From positions 1-13,590 of the forward strand of contig CANRFS010000024.1 of the NCBI GenBank assembly GCA_947629965.1: a DNA stretch of 13,590 nucleotides. The letters are read 5' to 3'. Of the stretch, positions 7,251-13,590 are shown one piece after another. The stretch's first letter is position 1; every line of letters starts with the position of its first letter. Made by a program: the position numbers and the translations under genes. The notes beneath the pieces are model-generated. The model was not told the DNA's origin and did not search any database. It was given only the letters and a program-made list of their open reading frames with translations. This stretch comes from an uncultured Clostridia bacterium (GTDB lineage Bacteria > Bacillota > Clostridia > TANB77 > CAG-508).

Positions 7251-7277
7251 ATTATACCATATTTTTTATTACTTCAA
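7251..7277 (-). promoter_or_regulatory. Promoter for the DUF2130 gene
   Basis: On the minus strand, TATAAT (plus coordinates 7251-7256) is preceded by TGG, an extended -10. A weak -35, TTGAAG (7272-7277), stands 15 bases away, so recognition probably rests on the extended -10. Confidence 0.45.
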
Positions 7278-7321
7278 AATTATTTTTTTGCAGTGCATAA
7301 AAATAGTAATTTAATTGTTTA

Positions 7322-7350
7322 TTGTAAAAATATAAAAGATATGATATATT
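7322..7350 (+). promoter_or_regulatory. Promoter for the phosphate transporter-dxs operon
   Basis: TTGTAA (7322-7327), 17-base spacer, TATATT (7345-7350) preceded by TGA (extended -10). It is divergent from the DUF2130 promoter, about 45 bases away, and leaves a leader of about 100 bases before the TTG start at 7458. Confidence 0.55.
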
Positions 7351-7442
7351 AGTTCAGGTATAAAATTAAATAATTAGTTTTAATAACAAATAAATTTTAA
7401 ATATGTTTAGTAAAGTAGATATTAACAAAGCAATAAACGTAC

Positions 7443-7451
7443 AAGGGGGAG
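7443..7451 (+). promoter_or_regulatory. Shine-Dalgarno site deciding the TTG start at 7458
   Basis: AAGGGGGAG sits six bases before TTG 7458; the first ATG in this frame lies inside conserved transporter sequence. Confidence 0.65.
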
Positions 7452-7457
7452 TATTAC

Positions 7458-9296
7458 TTGGAAATATTAATAACAGTAATAAAGATGTTAGGTGGATTAG
7501 TACTATTAATATATGGAATGAGCATGTTAAGTACAAATTTGAAGAAAATTGCTGGAGAAAAATTAAAATTAATTTTAAAGAAAGCAACAGATAACGTTTT
7601 TAAAGGAATAATCACAGGAATATTACTTACAGTAGCAGTACAAAGCTCAGCAATAGTAACCGTAATGGTAGTTGGATTTGTAAATGCTGAAATATTAAAA
7701 CTAAGAAATGCAATTCCAATAATAATGGGAGCAAACATTGGAACAACTGTAACGGCACAAATATTAAGGCTTGCAAGCCTAGAAGGAAATAGTATATTTT
7801 CATTATTAAACCCTACTGTATTAGCATCTATATTTATAATAATAGGTTTTATATTATTAGAGCTTAAAAACAAGAAAAAAATAAAAGATATAGGGCAACT
7901 ATTAATAAGTATAGGATTATTATTTACAGGACTTATGACAATGGTAAATATGGCAAGTTCATTTAGCCAGCTCCCATTACTATCGGAAATATTATCAAAA
8001 TTTTCAAATCCGATACTTGGAATATTAGCAGGAGCAATTATAACTGCAATAGTACAAAGTTCGGCAGCTACAATTGGAATATTACAAGCTATATCACAAA
8101 CAGGGATAATAACATATGCAACAACTATTCCAATAATTTTAGGGCAAAACATTGGTACTTGTTTTACATCAATATTATCAAGTATAGGTGCTTCAAAAAA
8201 TGCAAAAAGAGTTGCTGTAGTTCATTTACTTTTTAATCTTATAGGTTCAATAATATTTATGATAGCAATATATACATATCAGTCATTAGTAGGCTTTACT
8301 TTTTGGAACAATGCAATAGATATGGGTGGAATAGCAAACTTTCACTTAGTATTTAATGTTGTCTCTACGATTATACTTCTTCCATGTACGGGTCTACTAG
8401 AAAAGTTAGCTACATTAGCAGTAAGAGATAGTAAAAAAACAGAAGAGGATGATGAAGATTCAAGTGAATACTTAACAGTACTAAATATATTAGATGAAAG
8501 AATAACAAATCTTCCAAATTTAGCAATATCTAATATAGTAAAAGTAGAAACAAAAATGGCAGAATTAGCAAAGAAAAACTTTGAAAAATCCATGAAATTA
8601 ATAGATAAAATAGATACAAATAAATTAGACCATATTCAAGAGAGAGAAAATGCTATAGATAAGATGGATGTAGCTATTGCAAATTACTTAGTTAAAATAG
8701 GAAATCTTGAACTTACAGAACAAGAAAATAAATCAGTTACTACATTACTGAAGATTGAATCTGAAATTGAAAAAATAGGAGATTATGCCTATAAATTATC
8801 AAAGTTGATAGAAAATTTATATGATAAAAATATAAAATTTTCTGAAAAAGCACAGCGAGAGTTGAATTTCTTGTGTGTAATATTAGAAGATATATTAAAT
8901 AAAACTATAGAAACGTTAAAACACGGAAGTTCAGATATTATCTTAGATATACAAGCATTAAGGGAAATTTCAGAAATGTATAGAGAAAAGTTTAAAAAGC
9001 AGCATATAGAGAGATTAAAGGAAAGAAGATGTTCAGTCGATGCAGGAATAACATTTATTGAAATACTAGCAGTATATGAAAAAATTATAGGTCATTGTAT
9101 AAATATTACAATTGAAACAACAAATTATAAAACAGATGAAAAATATGTAACAAAACATGAATATCTTAATAGTTTATACACGGAAGAAAGCAAAGAATTA
9201 AAAGTAAAATTTAATGAATATATTAATAAATATGAACCATTATTTAATGTTGAAAACGAAAGCTTAGGTAATAAATTAGAGGTGCAAAATGAATAA
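7458..9296 (+). CDS. Na+/phosphate cotransporter family protein with PhoU-like domain
   Basis: 612 aa with a TTG start. The membrane half (residues 1 to about 322) contains the family's two inverted-repeat signatures: VQSSAIVTV (Gln62-Ser63-Ser64-Ala65) with GANIGTT (91-97), and VQSSAATIG (Gln200 to Ala203) with GQNIGTC (229-235). The duplicated QSSA motifs are the hallmark of Na/Pi cotransporters (NptA type), where they line the Na+ and phosphate path. I count about eight or nine hydrophobic segments. A charged linker (KKTEEDDEDSSEY) leads to a cytoplasmic helical C-terminal half with PhoU-like features, including KIESEIEKIGDYAYKL (about 429-444) and bundle helices to about 560. The protein should take up phosphate driven by sodium, with the PhoU-like part probably regulatory. 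The end overlaps the dxs start by eight bases, so both are probably one operon although their functions are unrelated. Confidence 0.9.
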   Translation: MEILITVIKMLGGLVLLIYGMSMLSTNLKKIAGEKLKLILKKATDNVFKGIITGILLTVAVQSSAIVTVMVVGFVNAEILKLRNAIPIIMGANIGTTVTAQILRLASLEGNSIFSLLNPTVLASIFIIIGFILLELKNKKKIKDIGQLLISIGLLFTGLMTMVNMASSFSQLPLLSEILSKFSNPILGILAGAIITAIVQSSAATIGILQAISQTGIITYATTIPIILGQNIGTCFTSILSSIGASKNAKRVAVVHLLFNLIGSIIFMIAIYTYQSLVGFTFWNNAIDMGGIANFHLVFNVVSTIILLPCTGLLEKLATLAVRDSKKTEEDDEDSSEYLTVLNILDERITNLPNLAISNIVKVETKMAELAKKNFEKSMKLIDKIDTNKLDHIQERENAIDKMDVAIANYLVKIGNLELTEQENKSVTTLLKIESEIEKIGDYAYKLSKLIENLYDKNIKFSEKAQRELNFLCVILEDILNKTIETLKHGSSDIILDIQALREISEMYREKFKKQHIERLKERRCSVDAGITFIEILAVYEKIIGHCINITIETTNYKTDEKYVTKHEYLNSLYTEESKELKVKFNEYINKYEPLFNVENESLGNKLEVQNE

Positions 9297-11144
9297 AATA
9301 TTAGACAGAGTAAATAATCCAGAAGATTTAAAAAAATTAAATATAGAAGAAAAACAGGAATTAGCAAAAGAAATTAGAGAATATTTATTAGAAACAGTTT
9401 CTAAAAATGGTGGACATTTAGCATCTAACTTAGGTGTAGTAGAGCTTACTATCGCTATTCATAGTGTATTCAATGCTCCAGAAGACAAAATTGTATGGGA
9501 CGTAGGACATCAGTCTTATGTTCATAAAATATTAACAGGTAGAAAAGAGCAGATGAAAACTTTAAGAAAATTAGGAGGAATTTCTGGATTTCCAAAAACT
9601 TCTGAATCAGAATATGATAGCTTTGATACTGGACATAGCAGTACATCAATATCTGTTGCTTTAGGAATGGCAAGAGCTAGGGACTTATTGAATAAAAATA
9701 ATAGAGTTATAGCTGTAATAGGAGATGGTTCACTTACTGGTGGAATGGCAATGGAAGCATTAAATGATGCAGGAAGTAGTAAAACAAACATTACAGTAAT
9801 TTTAAATGATAATGAAATGAGCATATCCAAAAATGTAGGAGGAATTCCAGCACTACTTACAAAAATACGAATTAAAAAAACTTATAAAAGATCTAATAAT
9901 TGTATAAAAAGATTTTTTAATAAAGTGCCTATTATAGGAAAACCAATTGTAAATTTTGCCCATGTAATTAAAAAAAGTATAAAGCAAGTAGTTATTCCAA
10001 ATATGTATTTTGAAGATATAGGATTTACATATCTAGGACCAGTTGATGGACACAATATACAGGAATTAGAAAATATTTTAAATAAAAGCCAAAATATAGA
10101 GGGACCAATAGTAATCCATGTTATTACCAAAAAGGGCAAAGGCTATGAGATAGCAGAAAATAATCCAGATAAGTTCCATGGAATATCTAGTTTTTATATA
10201 GAAACAGGAGAAACTAAAAAAGCAAAAGAAAAAGATTATTCACAACAATTTGGAGAAAAGCTTATAGACTTAGCAACAAAGGATAAAAAAGTTGTTGCTA
10301 TAACTGCAGCAATGAAAGATGGAACAGGATTAAAAGAATTTGAAAATAAATTTTCAGACAGATTTTTTGATGTAGGAATTGCAGAACAACATGCAGTACG
10401 GATTAATTGCAGGAATGGCATCATCAGGGCTTAAACCTGTATTTGCAGTTTATTCATCATTTTTACAAAGAGGTTATGACCAATTAATACACGATATTGC
10501 AATTCAAAATTTACCTGTAACAATTGCAATAGATAGAGCTGGAATAGTAGGAAATGATGGTGAAACTCATCAAGGTTTGTTTGATATGGTGTTTTTATCT
10601 CAAATACCAAATTTTATAATTATGGCTCCAAAAAATTTTGCAGAACTTAATAAAATGTTAGAATTTGCAATAAACACAAAAAAACCGACGGCAATAAGAT
10701 ATCCAAGAGGTGGAGAAGGAAGCATAAAATTTGATAAATGCGAAGATATAAGTTTAGGTAAAGCAGAAATAATAAAAGAAGGAACAGATATAACAATTAT
10801 AGCTATTGGAAAAATGGTTGAAAGGGCAGTAGAAGTATCACAAATATTAGAAAAAAAGCGGTATAAATGCAGAAATAATAAATGCAAGATTTTTAAAACC
10901 ACTAGATAATAATATAATATTAGAATCTGCAAAGAAAACTAAAAAAGTTGTTACATTAGAAGATGGATTAATAAAAGGAGGACTAGGAACAACTGTAATC
11001 GAAGCAATAAACAATAGTGATATTAACGATGTTAAAGTAAAAACATTTGGCTATGATGATTGCTTTGTAAAGCATGGAACAGTAGAAGAATTAGAAAAGG
11101 AATATAAGTTAGATGCAGAAAGCATTGCAAATGCTATAATATAA
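9289..11144 (+). pseudogene. dxs: 1-deoxy-D-xylulose-5-phosphate synthase, interrupted by two +1 frameshifts
   Basis: Restoring frame at two points gives 617 aa, normal for DXS, which condenses pyruvate and glyceraldehyde 3-phosphate using thiamine diphosphate (first step of the MEP isoprenoid pathway). Segment 1 (9289-10398) has GGHLASNLG (His43), GHQSYVHK (His74), the ThDP motif GDGSLTGGMAMEALND (145-160), LNDNEMSIS, and IAEQHAV with catalytic Glu366. One extra base at about 10399 shifts to segment 2 (10400-10858): GLIAGMASSGLKPVF, DRAGIVGNDGETHQGLFD, RYPRG. A second extra base at about 10851-10859 leads to segment 3 (10860-11144): GINAEIINARFLKPLD, LEDGLIKGGLG, ending in NAII. Without correction the first product stops at 10434, keeping Glu366 but losing the pyrimidine and C-terminal domains. 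Everything else is well conserved, so the breaks are recent, sequencing errors, or recoded. GAGGTG precedes the ATG, which overlaps the transporter gene. Confidence 0.9.
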
Positions 11145-11310
11145 GAACTTTACAGAAAAATAAGGTATGTGATAATAAATATAATAATTATTATTGCAAG
11201 GAGATAATTATAAAGAAAAGTTATAACAGTATCAGAAGCTTATCAAAGGGATTCTCAGAAATCAATGATGGCAACTAAATTAATCCAAATATTTTTTATG
11301 ATAAAAAATA

Positions 11311-11339
11311 TTGTAATAAACATAAAAAGGTGATATAAT
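11311..11339 (+). promoter_or_regulatory. Sigma-A promoter for the HD-domain gene
   Basis: TTGTAA (11311-11316), 17-base spacer, TATAAT (11334-11339) preceded by TGA (extended -10). The leader would be about 74 bases. The 275 bases between dxs and this gene otherwise show only an orphan AAGGAG site (11198-11203) and the leader hairpin. Confidence 0.65.
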
Positions 11340-11360
11340 TACTATAATATTCATTATAAC

Positions 11361-11395
11361 GTCTTCCTGCGGGCATCTATGTGCTAGCATGAGAC
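11361..11395 (+). promoter_or_regulatory. Structured GC-rich leader hairpin before the HD-domain gene
   Basis: GTCTT pairs with GAGAC, TGC with GCA and GCAT with GTGC around a CTAT loop, separated by small internal loops (CC/T and GG/TA). The element is GC-rich while the flanking sequence is almost pure A/T. It ends ten bases before the Shine-Dalgarno site, so it could protect the mRNA, tune translation or bind a regulator. No riboswitch class or T-box signature is recognised. Confidence 0.4.
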
Positions 11396-11405
11396 AAATA
11401 ATTTT

Positions 11406-11412
11406 AGGAGGA
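11406..11412 (+). promoter_or_regulatory. Shine-Dalgarno site deciding the start at 11420
   Basis: AGGAGGA is seven bases before ATG 11420 but only one base before ATG 11414, so translation should begin at 11420. Confidence 0.75.
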
Positions 11413-11419
11413 AATGAAT

Positions 11420-12568
11420 ATGAAAATCGAAAATTTGATTATCATTTTAAGGGCAATCATCGAAATGCTTAAGAGATTAAACAATCTTCGGAGGTGGACA
11501 CTCTTTACTACAAAAGGCGCCTATGACGAAATATCAAAACAGGCATTTAACTGCAATGTATGTTATTCACTTGCAAACGAAGTAGAAAGGAGAGGAAATC
11601 TTATATCATGGGAAAGATTTCCCAAGATTGCGATTTACCGCGCATTTCAAAAGGCATACGTCAATTATGATACTCCAGAACATATTTTAAAGGAGATTTG
11701 CGACTTAGGCAATATTTCCTTTGAAAAAGTATTTGGAAATGTAACAGTACAGATGATATCAGAATTGACAAACGAAGACTTTGCAAATTGGATTAAGGAA
11801 GGATGTGGAACTCTAGAAGAAACAATCTACAAGGCAGCTACTTGTATTGCAACATTATTAGAGCTGAAGGAAATACAAATGCACATAAAAGACGATTATG
11901 AGCATGAGTATGACCAAGTGATAAAGAAGATGACCCAATATGAGAATCTGCCAGGCTTCCGCGAAATAGTAAATGCTGAAAGTGGTTGCTTTGAGTTCTT
12001 TAAAGCTATTTCAAAGCTGAGAAATAAGAACAGATGGGCAGCGTATTCTTATAATGTGGAGTGTTCAGTGTTAGGACATCTGTTTGATACAGCAGTCTTC
12101 GCATACCTCATGGCTCTTGAGAAAGGAGAAACAGAGCAAATCGCCACAAAATGCTTTTTTATGGGCATATTCCATGATGTTCCAGAAACTTTCACCACAG
12201 ATATTCCTTCACCTATAAAGGATAAAATCCCTGGTTTCAGAAAGCTTACGGAACAATATGAAATGCAAATGATGGAAAAGCACGTTTATTCTCGTGTATA
12301 TCCGCGAATAGCAAGCGATATACAGAGAATCATGTTTGAGGAGGGTGAGAATGCTAAGTATAAACGCTTGATGAAAGGAGCAGATTATACTTCAGCAGTG
12401 TCCGAAATTTGCCGGCAATTAGAGGCAGGCAGTAGGGACAAATCCTTCTTCAAAGCCATGAGACTTCACAAAGAGAAGTTGTTTAATTCAGACAGCGTAG
12501 AACTTACTCCAACGGTAAAAGAATTTCTAAAGCAAATTATTGATGATGCAATATTGCTTGAAATCTAA
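11420..12568 (+). CDS. HD-domain nucleotide phosphohydrolase (YfbR-like), likely horizontally acquired
   Basis: 382 aa from ATG 11420. The C-terminal half carries a YfbR-type HD domain: CSVLGHLFDTAVFA (His220), FFMGIFHDVPETF (His252-Asp253, Glu256), TTDIPSPIK (259-267) and KGADYTSAV (Asp322). These match the H...HD...D metal ligands and the TGDIPTPVK-like motif of 5'-deoxynucleotidases, which remove phosphate from deoxynucleoside monophosphates. The N-terminal half (SKQAFNCNVCYSLANE, FPKIAIYRAFQKAYVNYDTPEHI) looks like a second, degenerate copy of the same fold: it has YDTPEH but lacks a clear HD pair. From memory this two-domain layout exists as a family of its own; the substrate is unknown. 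GC and codon use (CTT, TTC, GGC, CGC, CGG) differ sharply from neighbours, where ATA and AGA dominate. It has its own promoter, leader and terminator and looks like an inserted single-gene cassette. Nucleotide pool control or phage defence is possible. Confidence 0.85.
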   Translation: MKIENLIIILRAIIEMLKRLNNLRRWTLFTTKGAYDEISKQAFNCNVCYSLANEVERRGNLISWERFPKIAIYRAFQKAYVNYDTPEHILKEICDLGNISFEKVFGNVTVQMISELTNEDFANWIKEGCGTLEETIYKAATCIATLLELKEIQMHIKDDYEHEYDQVIKKMTQYENLPGFREIVNAESGCFEFFKAISKLRNKNRWAAYSYNVECSVLGHLFDTAVFAYLMALEKGETEQIATKCFFMGIFHDVPETFTTDIPSPIKDKIPGFRKLTEQYEMQMMEKHVYSRVYPRIASDIQRIMFEEGENAKYKRLMKGADYTSAVSEICRQLEAGSRDKSFFKAMRLHKEKLFNSDSVELTPTVKEFLKQIIDDAILLEI

Positions 12569-12584
12569 AGAAAATTTTTGGTTT

Positions 12585-12618
12585 AGGCTAAGTGAAAATA
12601 ATCACTTAGCCTTTTCTT
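12585..12618 (+). terminator. Rho-independent terminator of the HD-domain gene
   Basis: An 11-base-pair perfect stem, AGGCTAAGTGA (12585-12595) with TCACTTAGCCT (12602-12612), a six-base loop AAATAA, then a T-rich tail TTTTCTT. It is the clearest terminator in the window and lies 16 bases after the stop codon. Confidence 0.9.
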
Positions 12619-12645
12619 AATAAAATTTTTATATTGTATAAACTA

Positions 12646-12674
12646 TTGATTTTTTTCATAAAATATAATAAAAT
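12646..12674 (+). promoter_or_regulatory. Candidate promoter for efp
   Basis: TTGATT (12646-12651), 17-base spacer, TAAAAT (12669-12674). The region is so AT-rich that other -10-like hexamers (TATAAT at 12664) exist. A promoter is required here because a strong terminator lies just upstream. Confidence 0.35.
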
Positions 12675-12721
12675 ATATAAGACTTTGAATAAAAATAATA
12701 AAATAGGAAAGAGGTAATAAT

Positions 12722-13291
12722 ATGGCAGAAGTATATATGGCAGGAGACGTAAGAAATGGAACAACATTTGAACTTGATGGAGCAGTATTTAAAGTAGTTG
12801 AATTTCAACACGTAAAACCAGGAAAAGGAGCAGCTTTTGTTAGAACAAAACTAAAAAATGTAATAACAGGTGCTGTGTTAGAAAGAACATTTAATCCATC
12901 AGAAAAGTTACAAGGAGCAGAGATAGAAAAGAAAGAAATGCAATATCTATATAATGATGGAGAACTATATTATTTTATGGATAATGAAACATATGATCAA
13001 ATTCCGCTTAATAAAGCAGATTTAGGTGACACATTAAAATATTTAAAAGAAAATATGAATGTAAAAATGTTGTCTTTTAAGGGAAATGTATTTGCAGTAG
13101 AACCACCTATATTTGTAGAATTGGAAGTTACATATACTGAACCAGGATTTGCTGGAAATACAGCAGGAGCAGGACAAACAAAACCAGCAGAATTAGAAAC
13201 AGGTTATTCAATAAATGTTCCTTTATTTGTAAATACAGGTGATGTAATTAGAATAGATACAAGAACTGGCGAATATATGGAAAGAATTTAA
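12722..13291 (+). CDS. efp: Translation elongation factor P
   Basis: 189 aa, the full usual length. EF-P binds between the P and E sites of the ribosome and relieves stalling at proline runs. All three beta-barrel domains are present: domain I with FQHVKPGKGAAFVRTKLKN (28-46), whose loop tip is Lys35, the residue modified in other EF-Ps; domain II with MQYLYNDGELYYFMDNETYDQ; domain III with PPIFVELEVTYTEPGFAGNTA and the ending GDVIRIDTRTGEYMERI. The KPGKGAAFVR form matches the Bacillus/Clostridium group, where the Lys is modified differently from E. coli; no modification enzyme is visible here. AGGAAAGAGG (12705-12714) is seven bases before the ATG. Codon use is native, unlike the HD gene just upstream. 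A CD1247-like gene starts 21 bases downstream, an arrangement seen in C. difficile (efp and CD1247). Confidence 0.97.
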   Translation: MAEVYMAGDVRNGTTFELDGAVFKVVEFQHVKPGKGAAFVRTKLKNVITGAVLERTFNPSEKLQGAEIEKKEMQYLYNDGELYYFMDNETYDQIPLNKADLGDTLKYLKENMNVKMLSFKGNVFAVEPPIFVELEVTYTEPGFAGNTAGAGQTKPAELETGYSINVPLFVNTGDVIRIDTRTGEYMERI

Positions 13292-13312
13292 GGTTAAGGA
13301 AGGTTTAAGCCA

Positions 13313-13590
13313 ATGTCTAATTTAAATATTAAATTTAAAAAAATTTTAGAAGATTTAGAACAGAATATACAAAATAAAGAAGATTTAGAGTATATAAAAG
13401 TTCAAATATTTAATCTATACAATTTATTTTTTGATGAAATAAATAGAATAGAGAATATGACAGCATCAAGAATGGAAACAATAGCAGGAACTCAAGCAAT
13501 ATTACAAGAAAGGGTAGAAACTCTTGAAAACGAAATAAAATCAATGGAAAAAGAATTATATGTTGATGAAGATAGTGATTTTTCAATTAC
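13313..13590 (+). CDS. CD1247-like protein, 5' part only (cut by right window edge)
   Basis: AAGGAAGG (13296-13303) is nine bases before the ATG, and the frame stays open to the window end (92 codons visible). The protein begins MSNLNIKFKKILEDLEQNI and continues as helical coiled coil (MTASRMETIAGTQAILQERV, ETLENEIKSMEKELY), turning acidic at VDEDSDFSI. An N-terminal helical region, an ELEE-like coil and then an acidic stretch leading to a probable zinc ribbon is the layout of the Clostridia CD1247 N-terminal-domain family, commonly found just after efp; the ribbon itself would lie beyond the window. Function is unknown. The 21-base gap and lack of terminator suggest co-transcription with efp. 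Confidence 0.65.
   Translation, partial: MSNLNIKFKKILEDLEQNIQNKEDLEYIKVQIFNLYNLFFDEINRIENMTASRMETIAGTQAILQERVETLENEIKSMEKELYVDEDSDFSI

Noticed and set aside
7403..7594. 63-codon plus-strand ORF starting in the leader of the phosphate transporter gene
   Set aside because: No Shine-Dalgarno site precedes its ATG, and most of it overlaps conserved transporter sequence in another frame, so it is a shadow.
7454..8152. 232-codon minus-strand ORF opposite the transporter
   Set aside because: It is antisense to the QSSA-containing transporter region; its hydrophobic composition mirrors the real membrane segments.
1..13590. CRISPR array, rRNA or insertion-sequence transposase
   Set aside because: No regularly spaced direct repeats, no rRNA-like sequence and no transposase-like translation were seen anywhere in the window.

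Overview
The window looks like chromosome from a very AT-rich Firmicute, most likely an uncultured gut Clostridia lineage. The reasons are strong Shine-Dalgarno sites (AGGAGG type), TTG start codons, A/T-ending codons (ATA, AGA, TTA), extended -10 promoters of TGn-TATAAT form, a Bacillus/Clostridium-type EF-P, and an efp followed by a gene resembling C. difficile CD1247. No sequence search was run; all family calls are from reading the translations.

Left region (1-2567). Four same-strand accessory genes: a truncated coiled-coil ORF entering from the left edge, a macro-domain gene that has lost about 50 central residues, a protein with a PD-(D/E)XK-like nuclease signature, and an acidic protein I do not recognise. 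This block ends at a 46-base copy of the 3' half of a tRNA-Phe(GAA) gene, from anticodon loop to CCA, with no 5' half. That is the typical footprint left by an integrase that targets a tRNA 3' end, so the left block is probably the right end of an integrated element whose intact tRNA-Phe and integrase would lie left of the window.

Middle region (2568-7277). A promoter drives a two-gene overlapping operon: an 866-aa protein with helical repeats in front and a C-terminal domain that faintly resembles an ADP-ribosyltransferase fold, then a 148-aa basic helical protein. Convergent to them is a 458-aa DUF2130 protein with a long coiled coil and a nuclease-like core.

Right region (7278-13590). A Na+/phosphate cotransporter with a C-terminal PhoU-like domain (TTG start) overlaps dxs, the first enzyme of the MEP isoprenoid pathway. 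dxs covers its full normal length but is broken by two +1 frameshifts, and both shift points carry the codon CGG, which I find nowhere else in the native genes here. Next comes an HD-domain (YfbR-like) nucleotide phosphohydrolase gene of clearly higher GC and different codon use, with its own promoter, a structured leader and a strong terminator: an apparent horizontally acquired single-gene cassette inserted between dxs and efp. The window closes with efp and the start of a CD1247-like gene.
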